Shown here: positions 60,387 to 64,000 of the stretch, piece after piece
How positions within the stretch are numbered: the first letter of the stretch is position 1
Layout of the letters: each line of letters opens with the position of its first letter
From: Bacteroidales bacterium
Lineage (GTDB): Bacteria; Bacteroidota; Bacteroidia; Bacteroidales; P3
NCBI GenBank assembly: GCA_009785425.1
Contig: WQWI01000008.1
Span: 1 to 64,000, forward strand
Length of the DNA: 64,000 nucleotides
Direction of reading: 5' to 3'
The notes under the pieces: model-generated
Seen by the model: only the letters and a program-made list of their open reading frames with translations
Databases searched by the model: none
What the model was told of the DNA's origin: nothing
Position numbers and translations under genes: made by a program

Positions 60387-60749
60387 TTATCCTGTTATTC
60401 TTGAATCTGTAGTCGTAAAGAGAACACCACCAGAAACAAACCCCACCATATCATCAGCTTGAACTCCTGTGCCAACTAATAAAATCCCATTAGTACCAAT
60501 TCTGGCAGCTCTGTTTTTCAGTTCATTTATTACTCGATCTTGTGCCAACTGCCTTGAAAATTCTACACCACTTGAAGCTTCAATTAATCCAATTGTTTCA
60601 AATTGCGATGGTGGATCAAGGTAAATTCTAACCACTGATGGATTAATGGCTGACCTTGCTTGACTTGTAACAATTGTTGATCCTGCGACACAACTCAAGA
60701 GAACGATAGCAAAAAATGATATTATTGCCATTGCTTTATACTTCATCAT
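60387..60749 (-). CDS. Small DUF4156-like lipoprotein
   Basis: A 120-aa lipoprotein with signal MMKYKAMAIISFFAIVLLSC (lipobox LLSC). The mature part (VRIYLDPPSQFETIGLIEASSG, LAQDRVINELKNRAARIGTNGILL) resembles the DUF4156-type fold seen in small envelope lipoproteins, where a variable-length helix precedes an AAxxGAN-like segment. Function is unknown. It stands alone with its own promoter. Confidence 0.7.
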   Translation of the reverse strand: MMKYKAMAIISFFAIVLLSCVAGSTIVTSQARSAINPSVVRIYLDPPSQFETIGLIEASSGVEFSRQLAQDRVINELKNRAARIGTNGILLVGTGVQADDMVGFVSGGVLFTTTDSRITG

Positions 60750-60763
60750 ATTTTAAGTTTTTG

Positions 60764-60771
60764 CAAAGTTA
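60764..60771 (-). promoter_or_regulatory. -7 box of the small lipoprotein gene
   Basis: Minus strand TAACTTTG, 14 nt before the ATG. Confidence 0.6.
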
Positions 60772-60828
60772 CGAAAAAAAACGAAACCAATCTCTCGTTT
60801 TTTTTCTAAACTATCACCACTAAATTGT

Positions 60829-61614
60829 TTACAACATAAACGCAACAACCGCCGCAAACACACAGTAAATCGCAAAATAAATTAATTTGCCTTTTTTGAC
60901 CAAATTTATCATGAATTTACAGGCAAACAAGCCTGCAACAAACGCCGCCAAAAAGCCAACGCCCATCACTGCTATAGGAATTCCACCCAAGGCAGAGGCA
61001 CCATCTCTCATTATTTCAATGACTTTCAATAAATTTTCGCCAAGAATAGGAATCAACACCATCAAAAATGAAAATTGAGCAATAACCGTACGTTTATTTC
61101 CGAGCAAAAGTCCTGTGGCAATAGTTGTTCCCGAGCGTGAAAGTCCTGGAATGACAGCCACCGCCTGTGCCAATCCGATAATGAAGGCATCTTTGAAACT
61201 GATATCTCTTTGTCCGTCTTTGTTGTAATGTGCAAAAGTTAGCAATGTTGCCGTCAATAAAAGTGCACCACCGACAATCCATAGCCTTCCGTCAAACAGG
61301 CTTTCCACCTGGTCTTTGAAAAAGAGTCCGACAATCATAATTGGAATCATCGACACAAAAATCATTGAGATATAGCGTGTTTCGGAATTCCATTTAAATT
61401 CTAAGCCACCTTTGAAAAGTTTTGATATTTCATGCCAAAACACAACAATCGTACTCATAACTGTTGCCCCGTGTACCACAACCGTAAAAGTCAAATTTCC
61501 TTCTTCAAAACCAAAAAGAGCCTTTGCAATTTCCAAATGCCCACTACTGCTTACAGGTAAAAACTCTGTTAATCCCTGAAGCAAGCCTAAAATTAGCGCT
61601 TCGAACCAAGTCAT
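60829..61614 (-). CDS. uppP: Undecaprenyl-diphosphatase UppP
   Basis: A 261-aa polytopic membrane enzyme that recycles undecaprenyl-PP to the monophosphate carrier for wall and glycan synthesis. Family landmarks: [20 protein letters not shown] near the N-terminus and [19 protein letters not shown] in the middle, both with catalytic residues. It starts 4 nt after the DUF3098 gene; the pair is a conserved Bacteroidota unit usually preceded by ftsX. Confidence 0.95.
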   Translation of the reverse strand: MTWFEALILGLLQGLTEFLPVSSSGHLEIAKALFGFEEGNLTFTVVVHGATVMSTIVVFWHEISKLFKGGLEFKWNSETRYISMIFVSMIPIMIVGLFFKDQVESLFDGRLWIVGGALLLTATLLTFAHYNKDGQRDISFKDAFIIGLAQAVAVIPGLSRSGTTIATGLLLGNKRTVIAQFSFLMVLIPILGENLLKVIEIMRDGASALGGIPIAVMGVGFLAAFVAGLFACKFMINLVKKGKLIYFAIYCVFAAVVAFML

Positions 61615-61618
61615 GCAA

Positions 61619-61930
61619 TTAATCTTTCGGGCGTTTCATAATCGCCACAAATGCAATTACAAATCCTGTCAAAAGCACCAATGGTGCCACAACCATACGT
61701 TGTGTATTGAACAATTCGTAACTAAATACATTCGGGTCATCAGAACCTCCACCGATCAACAGTAAATACCCAACAAGCAAAACACCAAGTGCAACAAGCA
61801 ACAAGATATAGTTTTCTTTACCGAAAGGAAAATCAAGTTTTCCACCGATATAGCCGTACTTACCGACTTTCTGAGGAGCAGCTTTCGGTGTTGAGTCTAA
61901 AGTATTTTTTTTGTCTGTATTTTTTGACAT
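61619..61930 (-). CDS. DUF3098 membrane protein
   Basis: A 103-aa protein with a charged N-terminus and two membrane helices ([20 protein letters not shown] and [19 protein letters not shown]). The DUF3098 family lies between ftsX and uppP in Bacteroidota and is of unknown function, presumably at the division site or in lipid carrier metabolism. Start at 61930 ([10 protein letters not shown]) rather than 61975, which precedes the promoter's transcript start. Confidence 0.85.
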   Translation of the reverse strand: MSKNTDKKNTLDSTPKAAPQKVGKYGYIGGKLDFPFGKENYILLLVALGVLLVGYLLLIGGGSDDPNVFSYELFNTQRMVVAPLVLLTGFVIAFVAIMKRPKD

Positions 61931-61945
61931 AGTGATATTTTTTTG

Positions 61946-61953
61946 CAAAGATA
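61946..61953 (-). promoter_or_regulatory. -7 box of the DUF3098-uppP operon
   Basis: Minus strand TATCTTTG, 15 nt before the start. Confidence 0.6.
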
Positions 61954-62002
61954 CGAAAAAAAAACGACATTTCACTTTTTTTTACCTGCTATCCGGAGCC
62001 GA

Positions 62003-62557
62003 CTATCTTAAATAGTACGATTGCGACATCGGAACTCGCCGAATAGCATTGGCAGGGCATACTCTTGCCAACTCACATTCATTGCAGTTTCTACACAAAT
62101 CCTGTTGAATTTGTAAATACATCGCCCCATTTCCGAAATCATTACAACCTTGCACACATCTTGCACAAGCAATACAGAGTTCTCGGATTATCGTGTATTC
62201 AAAATACGGATCCTCTATGAATCTGCGCTGAATTGCACCTGTAGGACACAATAAATTTTCCGCAGCAGTCGTGAGATCCATCACATTGGAACGAAAATAA
62301 CCACCGCACAAATCACAAAAACCACAAACGGTTTTGATATGAATCGCTCTTACTGCGGAAGGCATCAAAACGCAGTCCGTTTCGCAAAGCCCACAAGCAA
62401 TACACAAACTCGGATCAATCTGCCAAAAGAGATCCGCTTCCATTACTTGAGTTCTCGGAATTGCAAAACCTATAACCGTCAATATCGCACCTATTGCGAG
62501 AAATCGTCCAAAAGTATGCAGAAGTTTTCGGCGTTGTTCGGGGGTTGATTTGTTCAT
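62003..62557 (-). CDS. Membrane-anchored multi-cluster ferredoxin
   Basis: A 184-aa protein: a basic N-terminus, one membrane helix (FLAIGAILTVIGFAIP) and four cysteine clusters CIACGLCETDC, CGFCDLCGGYF, CIACARCVQGC and CRNCNECELARVCP, giving about four [4Fe-4S] centres, close to NapG/NapF-like or PhsB-like electron carriers. The third cluster is followed by CNDFG. It acts as an electron relay at the membrane; the partner is not in the window. Start at 62557 (MNKSTPEQRRKLL) avoids the repeat-derived extension. Confidence 0.85.
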   Translation of the reverse strand: MNKSTPEQRRKLLHTFGRFLAIGAILTVIGFAIPRTQVMEADLFWQIDPSLCIACGLCETDCVLMPSAVRAIHIKTVCGFCDLCGGYFRSNVMDLTTAAENLLCPTGAIQRRFIEDPYFEYTIIRELCIACARCVQGCNDFGNGAMYLQIQQDLCRNCNECELARVCPANAIRRVPMSQSYYLR

Positions 62558-62571
62558 TTTTATATATTTTT

Positions 62572-62603
62572 GTAGGGGCGAGCGAAGCATGCCTCGCCCC
62601 TAC
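62572..62603. repeat. Imperfect GTAGGGGC palindrome
   Basis: GTAGGGGCGAG and CTCGCCCCTAC around CGAAGCATGC: the core seen at 44522-44553 with a CGAA insertion. It lies between two minus-strand genes. Confidence 0.75.
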
Positions 62604-62617
62604 GGTTTATGATTTCT

Positions 62618-64000
62618 TTATTTCAGCCACTCATCAAACCAATCGATAAAACTGCGTTGCCAAAGAATTCCATTCTGTGCTGTAAGAATCCAGTGGTTTT
62701 CATCCGGGAAATAAAGGAAACGACTTGGAACACCCATTAGTTGTGCGGCATTAAACGCAGCCATACCTTGCGAAATCGGAACTCTATAATCTAATTCGCA
62801 ATGAATTACGAAAATAGGCGTGTGCCAATTTTGAACAAATCGGTGTGGCGATGAAGCGTACGAGCGTTGTGCGATTGCATTGTTTTTGTCCCAAAACGGA
62901 CCACCCATCTCCCAGTTAATAAACCACATTATTTCGACCTCCAAATAGAATTGCTCAAAATTGAATATTCCATTATGAGCCAATAATGCTTGGAAACGGT
63001 TGTTGCAGTTATGTCCGGCTAACCAAAAAGTCGAAAACCCGCCGTAACTCGCGCCGGCAGCACCCAAGCGGTTTTCGTCAACAAAAGGTTCTTCTGCTAC
63101 AACATCGATTGCTCTGAGCAAATCTCTTTTGTTCATTCCGCCCCAATCTCCACTGATTTGCTCGTTCCACGCTTGCCCGAAACCCGGAACTCCACGACGA
63201 TTCGGAGCTACAATAATATAATCGTGTGCCGTCATCAATGGGAAATTCCAGCGATAACTGAAATGATGACCAACCATACTTTGAGGACCTCCACCACAGA
63301 AAAGAATTGCAGGATATTGGTTGTTTGGATTGAAGTCGGGTGGAAAAAAGACCCAAGTCAACATTTCCTCTCTTGGACCTCCTGGAATTGTTGGTTCGAC
63401 AGAAATCCAACGTTCTTCCATTGTCCCCATATCGAGTTGTGCCAAAAGGTCAGTGTTTACTTGCGAAAGTTGTGTTACATTGCCATTCAGTCCAATCGAA
63501 AAGATTTCATTTGGCGAGAAAAATGTTTCTCCGGTTGCAATCAATTTATCGCCCAACCAACGCAAAGCACCAAAGCCTTTGTCTTCATTCGTGATTGGCG
63601 TGACGGTATTTGTTGCTAAATCTATTTTTCTGATATTGGTACGACCGTGCCAAGGCACTAAAAAGTAAATGGTTTCGCTATCTCTGCTCCACAATAAATT
63701 CTGCACATCAAAGTCATAATTTGTCGTGTGAATAAGACGTGCGCCCGTGCGGAAATTGTACGTTGCCAAATTTCTTTGGTCAGATTGGTACCCCTCTCTT
63801 TCTTGAGTTTCCCAAGCAATCATCGTTCCGCATGGCGAAAAACGAGGATTTCTATCATAGCCCATCATACCTTCCGAAATATTTCGGGTTGTTCGTGTGG
63901 CGATGTCAAAAATAAAGATATCGGCATTCGTTGAGATTGCCCATTCAATTCCTGCTATTTTTTTAGAATTGTATGCTATTTTCGTTCCACATGGCGACCA
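62618..64000 (-). CDS. S9 family peptidase (DPP5/acylaminoacyl-type), partial at N-terminus
   Basis: The track ORF starts at 63868, but the frame stays open for 44 more codons to base 64000 and repeats the same motif (WSPCGTKIAY, then FSPCGTMIAW), so the start is beyond the edge; 460 residues are visible. The N-terminal part is a propeller; the catalytic domain has GASYGGFS (Ser), LDYRVP (Asp) and DENHW (His). It resembles Porphyromonas-type dipeptidyl peptidase 5, which in that group releases dipeptides from peptides in the periplasm. The signal peptide is not visible. Confidence 0.88.
   Translation of the reverse strand, partial: WSPCGTKIAYNSKKIAGIEWAISTNADIFIFDIATRTTRNISEGMMGYDRNPRFSPCGTMIAWETQEREGYQSDQRNLATYNFRTGARLIHTTNYDFDVQNLLWSRDSETIYFLVPWHGRTNIRKIDLATNTVTPITNEDKGFGALRWLGDKLIATGETFFSPNEIFSIGLNGNVTQLSQVNTDLLAQLDMGTMEERWISVEPTIPGGPREEMLTWVFFPPDFNPNNQYPAILFCGGGPQSMVGHHFSYRWNFPLMTAHDYIIVAPNRRGVPGFGQAWNEQISGDWGGMNKRDLLRAIDVVAEEPFVDENRLGAAGASYGGFSTFWLAGHNCNNRFQALLAHNGIFNFEQFYLEVEIMWFINWEMGGPFWDKNNAIAQRSYASSPHRFVQNWHTPIFVIHCELDYRVPISQGMAAFNAAQLMGVPSRFLYFPDENHWILTAQNGILWQRSFIDWFDEWLK

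Overview
The window reads as chromosome of an uncultured Bacteroidales-type Bacteroidota. Evidence seen directly: most transcription units start at the phylum's unusual promoter (TTTG, 19-20 bp, TAnnTTTG). Established family knowledge agrees: gldH, DUF4837, ftsX, DUF3098 with uppP, DUF2723/GT117, a PLP fold-III arginine decarboxylase and a V-type ATPase cluster of the E-DUF2764-A-B type are typical of this phylum. The DNA is AT-rich, and the genes at 23.4-31.5 kb look the most AT-rich.

Layout. 0-6 kb (minus): V-type ATPase operon E-DUF2764-A-[DUF4160-DUF2442]-B, interrupted by a two-gene insert and a palindromic repeat; subunits D, I and K do not follow B. 6-18 kb: DUF4837 lipoprotein, murB, a small structured RNA, dprA with a BECR-like nuclease gene, ricT-gldH-PBP1A, dnaK, and a fused FakA/FakB-type protein. 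18.2-35.9 kb: accessory DNA inserted at the 3' end of tRNA-Gln(UUG). The main island (about 21253-35888) has a 14-bp att duplication, a tyrosine integrase beside the tRNA, two regulators, an orphan MobC-like protein with a candidate oriT region, and a minus-strand operon: type IIG restriction-modification enzyme, reverse transcriptase (4-nt overlap), YobI-like membrane P-loop NTPase, then a Schlafen/AlbA_2 ATPase. A smaller flanking block (18255-21266) has a similar left end and looks like an older tandem element. 36-64 kb: housekeeping genes including GT117, M48 protease, speA, a cysteine-rich repeat lipoprotein, a DnaQ-like exonuclease, sufS, a TonB receptor with a His-rich partner, oligopeptidase B, udp, nrnA, an FKBP isomerase, ftsX, aroC, an OmpA-family protein, a RAYT transposase, uppP, a ferredoxin and an S9 peptidase cut by the right edge.

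The best candidate for an undescribed system is the RM-RT-NTPase operon. Its gene overlap and single good promoter suggest one transcriptional unit, and the families and island setting suggest anti-phage defence; that is an inference. Other notable structure: (1) about 95-190-bp repeats with conserved inverted arms and a perfect central palindrome that differs in sequence in every full copy; (2) 28-32-bp GTAGGGG...CCCCTAC palindromes, some positioned as terminators; (3) pieces of the first family read in frame inside MurB and DprA; (4) a cassette with about 130-bp terminal inverted repeats, one of which encodes the last 18 residues of AroC; (5) several genes whose ATG lies 4 nt after the -7 box, suggesting leaderless mRNAs.
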